From: Roseitranquillus sediminis
Lineage (GTDB): Bacteria > Pseudomonadota > Alphaproteobacteria > Rhodobacterales > Rhodobacteraceae
Length of the DNA stretch: 64,000 nt
Reading direction: 5' to 3'
NCBI RefSeq assembly: GCF_016918935.1
Contig: NZ_JAFFOB010000015.1
Location: forward strand, 310,001-374,000
Both the position numbers and the translations under genes were made by a program. Positions 46,197-55,190 of this stretch are shown piece after piece. The stretch's first letter is position 1. The number at the start of each line of letters is the position of its first letter. A model generated the notes under the pieces. That model was not told where the DNA came from and ran no database searches. It saw only the letters and a program-made list of their open reading frames with translations.

Positions 46197-47120
46197 TCAG
46201 CTGGCCGGCAGGATCTCGTAGGCGATCTCGCGCACGATCGGCAACGCCTCGTCGCCGCTCATGCCGGGACGGATGCGCGGATCGTAGAGGATCCTCAGCA
46301 GGTACTCGTCATGAGTGGTGAGCAGCCCGAACTCCTCGTCGTCGTTAAAGATCGAGGGACGCGCGAGCGGGCTGTCGTTCGACAGGCCGAGGCCCTGTGC
46401 GATCTCCTCGTGGATGCACGACAGGCGCAACAGCTCGGGATGCTCGGCCCGGATCACCGCGACCGCCTGCGTGTAGACGCCGGTGCCGACCCGGTCGAGC
46501 GCGAAGACCAGGCAGTAGTTCTGCCGCGGCAGGTCAACCACCGTCTCGACCGCGGCCTTGCTGATGCCGGGGATCATCCGAGCGAGGCGCGGCCCGATCG
46601 CGCGCCGGTCGTCTTCGGTCAGGATCAGCACGTGAAAGTTGCCGTTCGACGCGACGGTGCGGATCGGATGCCGCGACACGGCTGCAAGGCGTTCCGCATA
46701 GGCTTCGACCGCCGCACGGTCCCTCGCGGCCTTCGCGGGGTCGACGCCAGCACCGACTTCGAGCTCGATGCGCACCGGCTCGACCCACTTGTGCACCTGG
46801 CTTTCGGTCTCCAGCGCAACGATCCGGCCGCCAACGGTCGCATACTCCTCGAAGAGCGCGATCCGCTCGAAGTTGCGGACGAGATCGTCGGCGTCGAACG
46901 GCGTGTCGGGTCCGCCGCCATCGGTCCTGAGGAGGCCGCGCGCGACCAGCCCCTCCTGAACCCCGCGGTAGTAGCGGGCAAGATCGAGCGACGGGCCCGG
47001 CGGCGGCGGCGCCGGGCGGGCGCGCACGGGCCGAGGCTCCGGCGTCACGCTCGGTGGCGCCACCTCCGGCATCTCGCACGCCGCCAGCAGCAGGGCGAAA
47101 AGGAACAGGATCGGTCGCAT
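46197..47120 (-). CDS. DUF2927 lipoprotein
   Basis: A 307-residue exported protein. The signal sequence MRPILFLFALLLAACEM has the lipobox LAAC. A Pro-rich linker leads into the DUF2927 domain, with NGNFHVLILTEDDRRAIGP, CLVFALDRVGTG and the metallopeptidase-like CIHEEIAQGLGLSNDSPLAR. The HEEIAQGLG resembles an HExxH-like start followed by glycine, but a third ligand is not obvious. It lies 11 bases before the SPFH gene and 6 bases after telA. Confidence 0.82.
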   Translation of the reverse strand: MRPILFLFALLLAACEMPEVAPPSVTPEPRPVRARPAPPPPGPSLDLARYYRGVQEGLVARGLLRTDGGGPDTPFDADDLVRNFERIALFEEYATVGGRIVALETESQVHKWVEPVRIELEVGAGVDPAKAARDRAAVEAYAERLAAVSRHPIRTVASNGNFHVLILTEDDRRAIGPRLARMIPGISKAAVETVVDLPRQNYCLVFALDRVGTGVYTQAVAVIRAEHPELLRLSCIHEEIAQGLGLSNDSPLARPSIFNDDEEFGLLTTHDEYLLRILYDPRIRPGMSGDEALPIVREIAYEILPAS

Positions 47121-47126
47121 CGCGCG

Positions 47127-48311
47127 TCAGGTGACGGGTCTCGAGGCGCGGGCGGCAGCGAGGGTCGACTTCAGCTCAGTCTCCATCTGGCGCAGCTCTG
47201 CCTCGGCCGCGGAGCGGCGCGCTTTCGCCTCGTCCGCGATCTGCAGCGTCTCCTGGATCGTCCCGATCAGGTTGTCGTTCGCCGCCTTCACCGCCTCCAC
47301 GTCGAAGACGCCGCGCTCGATCTGCTGGCGGATCTCCTTGTTGGACTGGCGCAGGTTCTCGGCGTTGGCACGCAGCAGGTCATTGGTCAGGTCCGTCGCC
47401 TCGCGCACCGCGCCGGCGGCCTGGCGCGAGCGGTTGATGGTCACCGCCTGGGCCAGCTGCGTCTCCCAGAGCGGCACCGTATTGACGAGGGTCGAGTTGA
47501 TCTTGGTGACGAGGCTCTTGTCGTTCTCCTGCACCAGCCGGATCGAGGGCAGCGACTGCATCGTCACCTGCCGCGTCAGCCGCAGGTCGTGCACCCGCCG
47601 CTCGAGATCGTCGCGCGCGGCCCGCAGATCGCGCAGGCCCTGCGCCTCGATGACGTCGTCGCCCTGACCGTCCGACATCTCCCGCTCCTTGCTCGGGATC
47701 TCTTCTGCATCGAGCCGGCGCAGCTTCTCCTCGCCCGCGGCGATGTAGAGGCCAAGTTCGTTGTAGAAGTCGAGCGTCCGGTCGTAGAGCAGGTCCAGCG
47801 AATTGATGTCCTTGAGCAGCTGGTGCTCGTGGCGCAGGAGCCGGTCGGTGATGCCGTCGATCTGGCCCTGCACCTCCTCGTACTTCGCGAGGAACTTGGC
47901 CATCGGCTTGGCGCGGCCGACCAGCCGCTCCCACCACGAGCGGCGGCGGTTCGGGTCGAGCTCCTCGAGCGAGAAGCCTCGCAGCGTCGCCACGATCTCG
48001 CGCAGGCTGTCGCCCGCCGGTCCCACGTCCTTGTTGCGCACGTCGGCCAGCATCGACTGGCTGATCGACTGCAGCTCCTGCTGCGCGCGCGAGCCGAAGG
48101 CGACGATCGACCCGGTGTCGGTCATGTCGAGCTCGGCGAGCCGCATCTCGATCTCCGACCGCGTCGCGGTGGGCGCGTCGTCGAGCCTCGGCAGGTCGGG
48201 CGCCGGCGGCGCGAGCTCGTGGCCGGTCACCGCATCGACCTCGGCGCTGGTGGCGGCGGCCTGGCTGCGGGTCTTCTCCGACATCCCTCCGGTCTCCTCG
48301 TGTCGCGTCAT
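47127..48311 (-). CDS. telA: TelA/KlaA family toxic-anion resistance protein
   Basis: A 394-residue cytoplasmic coiled-coil-rich protein of the TelA/KlaA family, linked in other bacteria to tellurite and envelope stress resistance. Typical segments are GRAKPMAKFLAKYEEVQGQI, LLRHEHQLLKDINSLDLLYD and IINSTLVNTVPLWETQLAQA-like (here KINSTLVNTVPLWETQL). It overlaps the upstream xpaC stop by ATGA, so start MTRHEE at 48311 was used; a second Met (48284) is possible. Confidence 0.88.
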   Translation of the reverse strand: MTRHEETGGMSEKTRSQAAATSAEVDAVTGHELAPPAPDLPRLDDAPTATRSEIEMRLAELDMTDTGSIVAFGSRAQQELQSISQSMLADVRNKDVGPAGDSLREIVATLRGFSLEELDPNRRRSWWERLVGRAKPMAKFLAKYEEVQGQIDGITDRLLRHEHQLLKDINSLDLLYDRTLDFYNELGLYIAAGEEKLRRLDAEEIPSKEREMSDGQGDDVIEAQGLRDLRAARDDLERRVHDLRLTRQVTMQSLPSIRLVQENDKSLVTKINSTLVNTVPLWETQLAQAVTINRSRQAAGAVREATDLTNDLLRANAENLRQSNKEIRQQIERGVFDVEAVKAANDNLIGTIQETLQIADEAKARRSAAEAELRQMETELKSTLAAARASRPVT

Positions 48312-49171
48312 TCGGTCCGCACGCCTTCCCGCTCAAGCCGGTCGCGCAGGACGCCAATCTCGACGTCAAGGTCGGTCCGACTCAGCTCGATCAGACGCCG
48401 TGTCCGTCCGGCGAAGGTCTGTTCCAGATCGTCGAGCAGTGCAACGTAATCGGCACGCGCCTGTGCATCGTGACGCTGCGACCACAGGTCGGCGAAGCGC
48501 ACCGTCGCGTCGCGGGCGCCGACCAGGTACACGCTCAGATACCGCCGGACGCCGCTCAGGTCGCGCGGGTCCTCCTCGACGGTCCGAAAGAGTGTGCGCG
48601 CGGTGTCGCGGAACCGCTCGACGCGCGTCCCGAGTTGCCGGTCGCCTGTCCGCCCGATCGCCTCGCGCATCTCGCGCAGCATCCGCTCTCCTTCGTCCAC
48701 CGCCCGGGCGACGCGATCCGTTGCCGGGTCGTCGGAGGTGACGCCCTTGTCGCGCAGCGGGTCCGGCCCGAAGGCCGCGACGTGAAGTATCGCCGCGATT
48801 ACGCCATAGATGACCGAAGCCACGGCGCCCCCCTCCGGACTCCATGCCGCCAACGCCACCCCGGCGCCGGTCATGGCTGAGGCGAAGAGCTTGCGCGGGA
48901 TCGCCGGCCGCTTCGCAACCCGCCGCTCGTCATAGACCGCCTCGGCCTTCAGTCCCTCGCCGACCATCCATGCCGCGCCGAGCAGAAGCGCCAGCGCCGC
49001 GAGATCGGCCGCCAGGGTCAGTGCGCCGCCCGAGAACGCTGTCAGGAGCAGGGGGAGAGGAGCGATCCAGAGCAGGTTGCGCCGCATCGCCATGCGCTCG
49101 GGCGCGCGTCGCGCGGGCGTCGGCTGCCCCTCCGCTCCGGGGGAGTGGCGGCCACCGAACCGGCGGGCCAT
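48308..49171 (-). CDS. xpaC: XpaC-like membrane protein
   Basis: A 287-residue protein of the XpaC family, named after 5-bromo-4-chloroindolyl phosphate hydrolysis but of unknown true activity. Two N-terminal hydrophobic segments (LLWIAPLPLLLTAFSGGALT and following) and two near residues 90-130 precede a cytoplasmic helical domain with YLSVYLVGARDATVRFADLW. It pairs with TelA by an ATGA overlap, the common gene pair. Start at 49171 overlaps the preceding small membrane gene. Confidence 0.8.
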   Translation of the reverse strand: MARRFGGRHSPGAEGQPTPARRAPERMAMRRNLLWIAPLPLLLTAFSGGALTLAADLAALALLLGAAWMVGEGLKAEAVYDERRVAKRPAIPRKLFASAMTGAGVALAAWSPEGGAVASVIYGVIAAILHVAAFGPDPLRDKGVTSDDPATDRVARAVDEGERMLREMREAIGRTGDRQLGTRVERFRDTARTLFRTVEEDPRDLSGVRRYLSVYLVGARDATVRFADLWSQRHDAQARADYVALLDDLEQTFAGRTRRLIELSRTDLDVEIGVLRDRLEREGVRTE

Positions 49172-49380
49172 CAGAGGCCCCCCAGCAGGCCCACCGAAAC
49201 GCCGACGATCAGCACGAAGAGTGCGGCATAGGCCAGTTTCTGCAAGGTAGTGTTCCCGAATTCGCCGCTCTCGAACGCTGCGCCGCCCGACCGTGCTGCG
49301 GCTCGCAGGCCAAGCGCCAGCACGACCACCAATCCCGCCAGCAGGGCCAGGATTAGGACGGCAAGGACAAGTCTCTGCAT
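49171..49380 (-). CDS. Small two-helix membrane protein
   Basis: A 69-residue protein with two transmembrane helices, VLAVLILALLAGLVVVLALG and LAYAALFVLIVGVSVGLLGG, and a short polar loop between. It overlaps xpaC by ATGA and heads the - strand array with telA, DUF2927, SPFH and the zinc-ribbon gene. No family was recognised. Confidence 0.65.
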   Translation of the reverse strand: MQRLVLAVLILALLAGLVVVLALGLRAAARSGGAAFESGEFGNTTLQKLAYAALFVLIVGVSVGLLGGL

Positions 49381-49538
49381 TCCGTCCCCATGCCCCCGAA
49401 GGCTTGCCTAATTCTACGGCAGGGCAGACCTTGCCGCCAATGATCAACCGCTGGCGCGTCGACGCGTTCCGCCAATCGTCCATCACATAGGCATCGCGGC
49501 CGGTTCCCGCCACCGGATGCGCCAGGTCGCGGCCAATG

Positions 49539-50330
49539 TCAGGTGCGGTGAGAGCCCTCGGCCAGCTCGCGCACGAAGGCCAGCACGTCCGCGGGTGGGT
49601 CGCCCCGTCCGATCCGCTCGACAATGGCCGAGCCCACGACCACGCCGTCGGCCACGCCGGCAATCGCCTCGGCCGCGGCTGCCGTCTTGATGCCGAAGCC
49701 GACCGCCACCGGCAGGTCCGTCTGCGCCTTGATGCGCGCGACGTCGGGCGCGACGTCGGCGGCCTGCGCCTCGGCCGCGCCGGTGATGCCGGTGATCGAG
49801 ACGTAGTAGACGAAGCCCGACGCGTTGGTCAGCACCTTGGGGAGCCGCCTGTCGTCCGTCGTGGGTGTGGCGAGGCGGATGAAGTTCAGCCCCGCCGCCT
49901 GTGCGGGAATGCAGAGCTCGTCGTCCTCCTCCGGCGGCAGGTCCACGACGATCAGCCCGTCGATGCCGGCCTCCGTCGCCTCCTCGAGGAAGCGTGCGAC
50001 CCCACGGGAGTAGATCGGGTTGTAGTAGCCCATCAGCACGATCGGCGTCGTCGCGTCGTCCTCGCGAAAGGCGCGGACCATGTCGAGCGTGCGCGTCAGC
50101 GTCTGTCCACCCGCCAGCGCCCGCTGTCCCGCGCGCTGGATCGTGGGCCCGTCGGCCATCGGGTCGGTGAAGGGCAGGCCCAGCTCGATCACGTCGACCC
50201 CCGCCTCGGGCATGCCGCGCATCACCGCGAGCGACGTCTCGGCATCAGGGTCGCCGGCCATTATGTAAGCCACGAACGCCTTGCGCCCGTCCTCCCGCAG
50301 TCGCCGGAACGTGTCGTCGATGCGCGTCAT
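49539..50330 (-). CDS. trpA: Tryptophan synthase alpha chain
   Basis: A 263-residue TIM-barrel enzyme that cleaves indole-glycerol phosphate to indole. The catalytic Glu and Asp lie in [20 protein letters not shown], and the phosphate-binding [20 protein letters not shown] near the C-terminus is conserved. Length is normal. No trpB or trpF gene is seen near it, so it is expressed alone here or with genes outside the window. Confidence 0.96.
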   Translation of the reverse strand: MTRIDDTFRRLREDGRKAFVAYIMAGDPDAETSLAVMRGMPEAGVDVIELGLPFTDPMADGPTIQRAGQRALAGGQTLTRTLDMVRAFREDDATTPIVLMGYYNPIYSRGVARFLEEATEAGIDGLIVVDLPPEEDDELCIPAQAAGLNFIRLATPTTDDRRLPKVLTNASGFVYYVSITGITGAAEAQAADVAPDVARIKAQTDLPVAVGFGIKTAAAAEAIAGVADGVVVGSAIVERIGRGDPPADVLAFVRELAEGSHRT

Positions 50331-50431
50331 GGCTGTCCTCCCCGGTGCGACGCAGGCGCTTTTGCCGCCTCGGCGCCACGGGCGCAACGGGAGACTTTTC
50401 CACGCGCAAGGGCGCACCTATCTGTCTGGCC

Positions 50432-50629
50432 ATGAACTATGTCCTGGCGCTTCTCCTGCCCCCGCTGTCGATCCTGCTCGCAGGGCGGCCGATCGTGGCC
50501 ATCGTCACCTTCCTGATCTGGATCCCCGCGATCATCTTCTCGGGCGGGCTGACCCACCCGATGTTCATCGTGCTGGCGTGGATCCTGATCTACCAGTCCC
50601 ACGCGGACCGGCGCGAGCGGCGCTACTAG
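50432..50629 (+). CDS. YqaE/Pmp3-like small membrane protein
   Basis: A 65-residue hydrophobic protein with two helices, MNYVLALLLPPLSILLAGRP and IVAIVTFLIWIPAIIFSGGL, and a basic tail. This matches the YqaE/Pmp3 (UPF0057) type of small stress-related membrane proteins, although the second helix is unusual for it. It overlaps the 3' end of the convergent VOC gene by 4 bases. Confidence 0.7.
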   Translation: MNYVLALLLPPLSILLAGRPIVAIVTFLIWIPAIIFSGGLTHPMFIVLAWILIYQSHADRRERRY

Positions 50630-51045
50630 CCCTCGGGCCCGTCGGCCATGATCATCCAGCGCGTGCCATGGCGGTCGGTCAGCGTGCCGAAGCCGGGGGA
50701 CCAGAAGGTCGGCTCGAACGGCATCCGAACGTCCCCACCGTCGGCGAGCGCGTTGAAGGCCCGGCGCGCCTCGCTTTCTGACGGAAACGACAGCGCGATC
50801 GAGCTGCCGTCCATGGGCCGCGTCTCGCCGCTCGGATCGTCGCTGGCATAGAGCCAGCCGTCGCCGACCTTCAGCGCTGCGTGCATCACCGCGTCGGGCG
50901 CGACGCCCGGCATCCGGGCGCGCTCCTCCTCCGGCATCGCGGAGAACGGCATGATCTCGGGCTCGCCCGCGCCGAATGTCCGGGCGTAGAACCGCATAGC
51001 CTCGGCGCAATCGCCGCGGAAGAAGAGATAGGGGATGGGCTGCAT
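50626..51045 (-). CDS. VOC-family (PhnB-like) protein
   Basis: A 139-residue glyoxalase/VOC-fold protein. The N-terminus is IPYLFFRGDCAEAMRFYART, typical of the PhnB/3-demethylubiquinone-type subgroup, and the end is FGTLTDRHGTRWMIMADGPE. The catalytic metal ligands expected in true glyoxalases are not all visible. The start at ATG 51045 was set where the family-like sequence begins. Confidence 0.8.
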   Translation of the reverse strand: MQPIPYLFFRGDCAEAMRFYARTFGAGEPEIMPFSAMPEEERARMPGVAPDAVMHAALKVGDGWLYASDDPSGETRPMDGSSIALSFPSESEARRAFNALADGGDVRMPFEPTFWSPGFGTLTDRHGTRWMIMADGPEG

Positions 51046-51177
51046 TCGGCGCTCCTCTCGCTCTGCTGACGCGGAGATGAGACGCACGTGAGCCGAGTCG
51101 CCGCAAGCGTCCCGCGCTTGCCAAGGCGGAGACCGGCGCATAGACCGCGCCCGGTTCTTCGCACGAGGAGTGATCGC

Positions 51178-52275
51178 ATGGGTTTTCGGATGGGCATCGT
51201 CGGGCTGCCGAACGTCGGCAAGTCGACGCTCTTCAACGCGCTGACCCGGACCGCCGCGGCTCAGGCGGCGAACTATCCCTTCTGCACCATCGAGCCGAAC
51301 GTGGGGGAGGTGGCGGTGCCCGATGCCCGTCTCGAGAAGCTGGCCACGCTGGCCAAGTCCCGGCAGGTGATCCCGACGCGAATGACCTTCGTCGACATCG
51401 CGGGGCTGGTGAAGGGCGCCTCGAAGGGCGAGGGGCTCGGCAACCAGTTCCTGGCAAACATCCGCGAGGTGGACGCGATCGCGCACGTCCTGCGCTGCTT
51501 CGAGGACGGCGACGTCACCCATGTGGAGGGGCGGATCGATCCGGTCGCCGACGCCGGGACGATCGAGACCGAGTTGATGCTGGCGGACCTCGAGTCGATC
51601 GAGCGGCGGATGCAGGGCCTCGTGCGCAAGGTGCGTGGCGGCGACAAGGAGGCGGTGCAGCAGGAGCGGCTCCTGAAGGCGGCGCAGGCGGCACTGGAGG
51701 ACGGCCGGCCGGCGCGGACGGTCGAGGTGTCCGAGGACGACGCGAAGGCGTGGAAAGGGCTGCAGCTGCTGACCTCGAAGCCGGTGCTCTACGTCTGTAA
51801 CGTGGCCGAGGACGAGGCGGGGGACGGCAACGCTCAGTCGGCGCGGGTGGCAGAGATGGCGCGGGCGCAGGGCGCGGCGACGGTGGTCATCTCGGCCCGG
51901 ATCGAGGAAGAGCTGGCGCAGCTCGCCCCCGAGGAGGCGACGGAGTTTCTGGCCGAGCTGGGGCTGGAGGAGCCTGGCCTCGACCGGCTGATCCGCGCGG
52001 GCTACGACCTCCTCGGTCTGCAGACCTACTTCACCGTCGGTCCGAAGGAGGCGCGGGCCTGGACGGTGCAGCGGGGGACGCTGGCGCCGCAAGCGGCGGG
52101 CGTGATCCACGGCGACTTCGAGCGTGGCTTCATCCGGGCGGAGACGATCGGCTACGACGACTACGTGGCGCTGGGCGGCGAGCAGGGCGCCAAGGAAGCG
52201 GGACGGATGCGGGTCGAGGGCAAGAGCTACGAGGTGAAGGACGGCGACGTCCTGCACTTCCTCTTCAACGCCTGA
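51178..52275 (+). CDS. ychF: Redox-regulated ATPase/GTPase YchF
   Basis: A 365-residue Obg-family P-loop protein. It has Walker A GLPNVGKST, switch-region YPFCTIEPNVGEVAVPD, DIAGLVKGASKGEGLGNQFL, and CNVAED in place of NKxD, consistent with the ATP preference of YchF. A C-terminal TGS domain ends with DGDVLHFLFNA. It is a soluble translation-associated protein. The ATG follows a short GAGGAG-rich leader. Confidence 0.96.
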   Translation: MGFRMGIVGLPNVGKSTLFNALTRTAAAQAANYPFCTIEPNVGEVAVPDARLEKLATLAKSRQVIPTRMTFVDIAGLVKGASKGEGLGNQFLANIREVDAIAHVLRCFEDGDVTHVEGRIDPVADAGTIETELMLADLESIERRMQGLVRKVRGGDKEAVQQERLLKAAQAALEDGRPARTVEVSEDDAKAWKGLQLLTSKPVLYVCNVAEDEAGDGNAQSARVAEMARAQGAATVVISARIEEELAQLAPEEATEFLAELGLEEPGLDRLIRAGYDLLGLQTYFTVGPKEARAWTVQRGTLAPQAAGVIHGDFERGFIRAETIGYDDYVALGGEQGAKEAGRMRVEGKSYEVKDGDVLHFLFNA

Positions 52276-52300
52276 GCCGAAAGGGGGGCGCCGGACCTCG

Positions 52301-52321
52301 GGCAGGGGACGTGCCCCTGCC
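52301..52321. terminator. Hairpin between convergent ychF and lpd
   Basis: An 8-bp stem, ggcagggg (52301-52308) pairing with cccctgcc (52314-52321), with a 5-nt loop lies in the 93-base gap between the convergent ychF and lpd ends. No clear T-run follows; it may act as a weak bidirectional terminator. Confidence 0.4.
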
Positions 52322-52368
52322 GCTCGGCCCGGCGGCGCGGCGTTGCCGCGCGGGACCCGATGACGCCG

Positions 52369-53757
52369 TCAGGCGTGGATCGGACCGTCGCCGCAGGCCA
52401 GCGCCGCCTCGCGCATCGCCTCGGAGTAGGTCGGGTGAGCGTGGCAGGTACGGGCGAGATCCTCGGCCGCGGCGCCGAACTCCATCGCAACGCAGACCTC
52501 GTGGATCAGGTCTCCCGCCATCGGGCCGATGACGTGGGCGCCGAGGATGCGGTCGGTCTGCTTGTCCGCGAGGATCTTGACGAAGCCGTCGGCGGCGAAG
52601 TTGGCCTTGGCGCGGCCGTTGCCCATGAACGAGAACTTGCCGACCTTGTAGTCGCGTCCCGCCTTCTTGAGTTGCTCTTCCGTCAGGCCGACCATGGCCA
52701 CCTCGGGGTGGGTGTAAATGACCGACGGGATCACCTCGTAGTTGACGTGGCCGTGCTGGCCGGCCAGCACCTCGGCCACCGCCATCCCCTCGTCCTCGGC
52801 CTTGTGGGCGAGCATCGGGCCCTCGATGCAGTCGCCGATGGCGTAGATGCCGTCGACGTTGGTTTGCCAATGGTTCCCGACCTTTATCTGCCCCCGCTCG
52901 GTCATCGCGATGCCGAGTTCTTCGGTGCCGAGGCCGGCGGTGAAGGGGCGGCGGCCGGTGGAGACGAGGACGGTCTCGGCCTCCAGCGTCTGCTCGCTGT
53001 CGTTCTTGCGGAGCTTGTAGCTGACCGTCGAAGTGTCGCCGCCGGTGTCGACGGACTGGACGGCGGCGCCGAGGACGAAGGTGAGGCCCTGCTTGGCGAG
53101 GATCTTCTGGAACTGCTTCTGGACCTCGGGGTCCATGCCGGGGGTGATGTGGTCGAGATACTCGAGCACCGTGACCTTGGCACCGAGGCGGGCGTAGACC
53201 GATCCGAGCTCGAGGCCGATGACGCCTGCGCCAATAACCGCAAGTGATTGCGAAATTTTCTTGAGGGCGAGGGCGCCGGTGGAGGTGACGATGCGCTCCT
53301 CGTCGACCTCGATTCCGGGAAGGGCGGTGGGCTCGGAGCCGGAGGCGATGACGATGGACTTCGCCTCGTGCGTCTCGTCGCCGACCTTGACCTGGCCCTT
53401 GGCGGGGATCGAGGCCCAGCCCTTGATCCAGTCTATCTTGTTCTTCTTGAAGAGGAATTCGATGCCCTTGGTGTTCTGCGCGACCACGTCGTCCTTGTAG
53501 GCGAGCATCTTTTCCCAGTCGACCGACGGGGCCTCGCCCATCAGCCCCATCTTCGAAAAATTCGTTTGGGATTCATGCAGTTGCTCGGTGGCGTGCAGGA
53601 GCGCCTTGGACGGGATGCAGCCGATGTTGAGGCAAGTGCCGCCCAGCGTGTCGCGCCCCTCGACGCAGGCGGTCTTGAGGCCGAGCTGGGCGCAGCGGAT
53701 GGCGCAGACGTAGCCGCCGGGGCCGCTGCCGATCACGATGACGTCGTAGGTTGCCAT
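52369..53757 (-). CDS. lpd: Dihydrolipoyl dehydrogenase
   Basis: A 462-residue FAD flavoprotein (E3) that reoxidises dihydrolipoyl groups of 2-oxoacid dehydrogenases. The FAD motif is [20 protein letters not shown], the redox disulphide [13 protein letters not shown] pairs Cys42 and Cys47, and the NAD fold is [20 protein letters not shown]. The C-terminal His-Glu dyad is in [17 protein letters not shown] 53757 gives the usual length. It follows the sucAB genes and MAPEG gene in the same direction and probably serves the 2-oxoglutarate dehydrogenase complex. Confidence 0.97.
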   Translation of the reverse strand: MATYDVIVIGSGPGGYVCAIRCAQLGLKTACVEGRDTLGGTCLNIGCIPSKALLHATEQLHESQTNFSKMGLMGEAPSVDWEKMLAYKDDVVAQNTKGIEFLFKKNKIDWIKGWASIPAKGQVKVGDETHEAKSIVIASGSEPTALPGIEVDEERIVTSTGALALKKISQSLAVIGAGVIGLELGSVYARLGAKVTVLEYLDHITPGMDPEVQKQFQKILAKQGLTFVLGAAVQSVDTGGDTSTVSYKLRKNDSEQTLEAETVLVSTGRRPFTAGLGTEELGIAMTERGQIKVGNHWQTNVDGIYAIGDCIEGPMLAHKAEDEGMAVAEVLAGQHGHVNYEVIPSVIYTHPEVAMVGLTEEQLKKAGRDYKVGKFSFMGNGRAKANFAADGFVKILADKQTDRILGAHVIGPMAGDLIHEVCVAMEFGAAAEDLARTCHAHPTYSEAMREAALACGDGPIHA

Positions 53758-53774
53758 GGGTTCTCCTCCGGCGA

Positions 53775-53815
53775 GTCTTGCAAAATCTTGCAAGACCTCA
53801 GACCCGGTTTTGCAA
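53775..53815. promoter_or_regulatory. Three TTGCAA motifs upstream of lpd
   Basis: Between the MAPEG gene and lpd lie TTGCAA copies at 53778, 53788 and 53810. The first two are exactly 10 bases apart and form the arms of a 9-bp inverted repeat, gtcttgcaa and ttgcaagac. TTTGCAA-type boxes are known binding sites of RamB/ScfR-type short-chain acyl-CoA regulators in related bacteria, so lpd may be under such control. Confidence 0.45.
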
Positions 53816-53840
53816 GTTCGTTCAAGGTTGCGCCCGAGAT

Positions 53841-54239
53841 TTACAAGAGCGCGGCGACGATCATCAGCATCGTGGCGGAGAATCCGACCGACCAGATGAC
53901 CGACCGCCACGGCACCCAGCCGAGCGCGTAGGCCGGGACGTAGAGCACGCGCGCCGCGAGGTAGAGCCAGGCGCAGGCGGCGGTGAAGGCGGAGCCCTCG
54001 CCGGCGAGGGTGACCACAACTACGGCGAGGGTGAAGAGGACGAGCGCCTCGAAGTGGTTGCCGAGGGCGCGGTAGAGGCGCGCGGTGCGGCGGCTGAGCT
54101 GCTGCTCGAGGCCGGTCTCGTCGCGGGGGCCGAGCGTCTTGCGCGGTCCGAGCTCGAGATTGGCGGGCACCGACATCAGCACGAATTGCACCCCCTGCAG
54201 GAGCCCCGCGAGCGCGAGAACGGTAAGCTCGGGCGTCAC
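53841..54239 (-). CDS. MAPEG-family membrane protein
   Basis: A 132-residue membrane protein with four hydrophobic helices. [40 protein letters not shown] and the [12 protein letters not shown] region are typical of the MAPEG superfamily (eicosanoid/glutathione-type membrane enzymes). Its bacterial role is unknown. It overlaps the 81-residue gene's end by 4 bases and precedes lpd. Confidence 0.82.
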   Translation of the reverse strand: MTPELTVLALAGLLQGVQFVLMSVPANLELGPRKTLGPRDETGLEQQLSRRTARLYRALGNHFEALVLFTLAVVVVTLAGEGSAFTAACAWLYLAARVLYVPAYALGWVPWRSVIWSVGFSATMLMIVAALL

Positions 54240-54481
54240 GCGGTTTCGAGGAAGGTGCAGGAGCCCAGTGTGCCGCTCAGGCTGGCGTCGGTGCCGAGGT
54301 AGGCGGCGGCGCGCTCGCGATCATTGACCTCGAAAAGGGCGAGCATGGTGTCCGGGGCGTCTGCCTCTCGCCAAAGTTGCAGGAGGGTCAACCCGGCGTT
54401 GCCGCGGGTCTCCGCCTCCCCGTCGAATTCGGCGCGCCAGTTCCCGTGACGTTGCGTCTCGATGCGGCAGAGGAGTTGCAT
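54236..54481 (-). CDS. Conserved small protein in the TCA region
   Basis: An 81-residue protein: [20 protein letters not shown], then [20 protein letters not shown] and a C-terminal CTFLETA. It has no signal or membrane segment and resembles small uncharacterised proteins that occur near these genes in Rhodobacteraceae. The start at 54481 is preceded by a purine-rich leader. It is probably co-transcribed with the MAPEG gene. Confidence 0.6.
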   Translation of the reverse strand: MQLLCRIETQRHGNWRAEFDGEAETRGNAGLTLLQLWREADAPDTMLALFEVNDRERAAAYLGTDASLSGTLGSCTFLETA

Positions 54482-54742
54482 GTCAGGCCTCCTAAAGGTT
54501 TGCGGGGTAGGGTTCCCCTGACTGCCGATGTAGCGCGACGGGGCGTAGATTCGGCACAGTGATGCCGCAGCGAGGAAGGGTAATGATCCGCAAGAGCGAC
54601 TGCGTCGGAGAGCTTCTGGTCCTGGCGATGGCGCCATGGCTTGCGGAAGATGCGCCGCGGACGGTGGCGCGACCGGCGGACGAACATGCCGCTTCGGAAA
54701 CGAACCGGACCGTGCCCGCACGGTCCTGACAGAGCGCCCGCG

Positions 54743-55063
54743 TCAAGAGCAGCGGACCGGCGCGACGAGTAGCGTCTCGGTGTAGCGCGCACCCTGCTGG
54801 GCGGTCTCGGACGCAAGCACGTCGTCCGGCGCATCAACCCAGGAACAGCCCGGCATCCCCCTCACATGCGCCCTCGCCAGACGCTTGCGCTCCGAGAGGG
54901 CGCGCGGCCGCTCAGGGTTGAACACAAAGAGGTAGAGCAGCGCATCGCCGCCATAGACCTCGTTCGATCGAAAGGCGCGGACGCTGGTGTCGTCACGCAT
55001 CATCGGCGCGCAGGCCGAGAGGGCGAGCGCGGCGGCGAGGGCGAGCGGTGCCGGGCGGATCAC
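54743..55063 (-). CDS. Small lipoprotein
   Basis: A 106-residue protein with a lipobox signal, PAPLALAAALALSACAPMMR, with Cys18. The mature part, NEVYGGDALLYLFVFNPERP and VLASETAQQGARYTETLLVA, shows no known family. GTG 55063 was used; a TTG one codon upstream is possible. It lies between sucB and the 81-residue gene on the same strand. Confidence 0.6.
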   Translation of the reverse strand: MIRPAPLALAAALALSACAPMMRDDTSVRAFRSNEVYGGDALLYLFVFNPERPRALSERKRLARAHVRGMPGCSWVDAPDDVLASETAQQGARYTETLLVAPVRCS

Positions 55064-55190
55064 CAACCGCCGCCAGCGTTCAACGCCGGTCCGTGAAGAC
55101 GTCGGCCGGTGCCGCCAGTTCGCGTCGTTCCCGCCTCAGGTTCGTCCAGTCTCGGCGCCGGGGGCAGCCACCCTGGACCTGCGACGGGCG

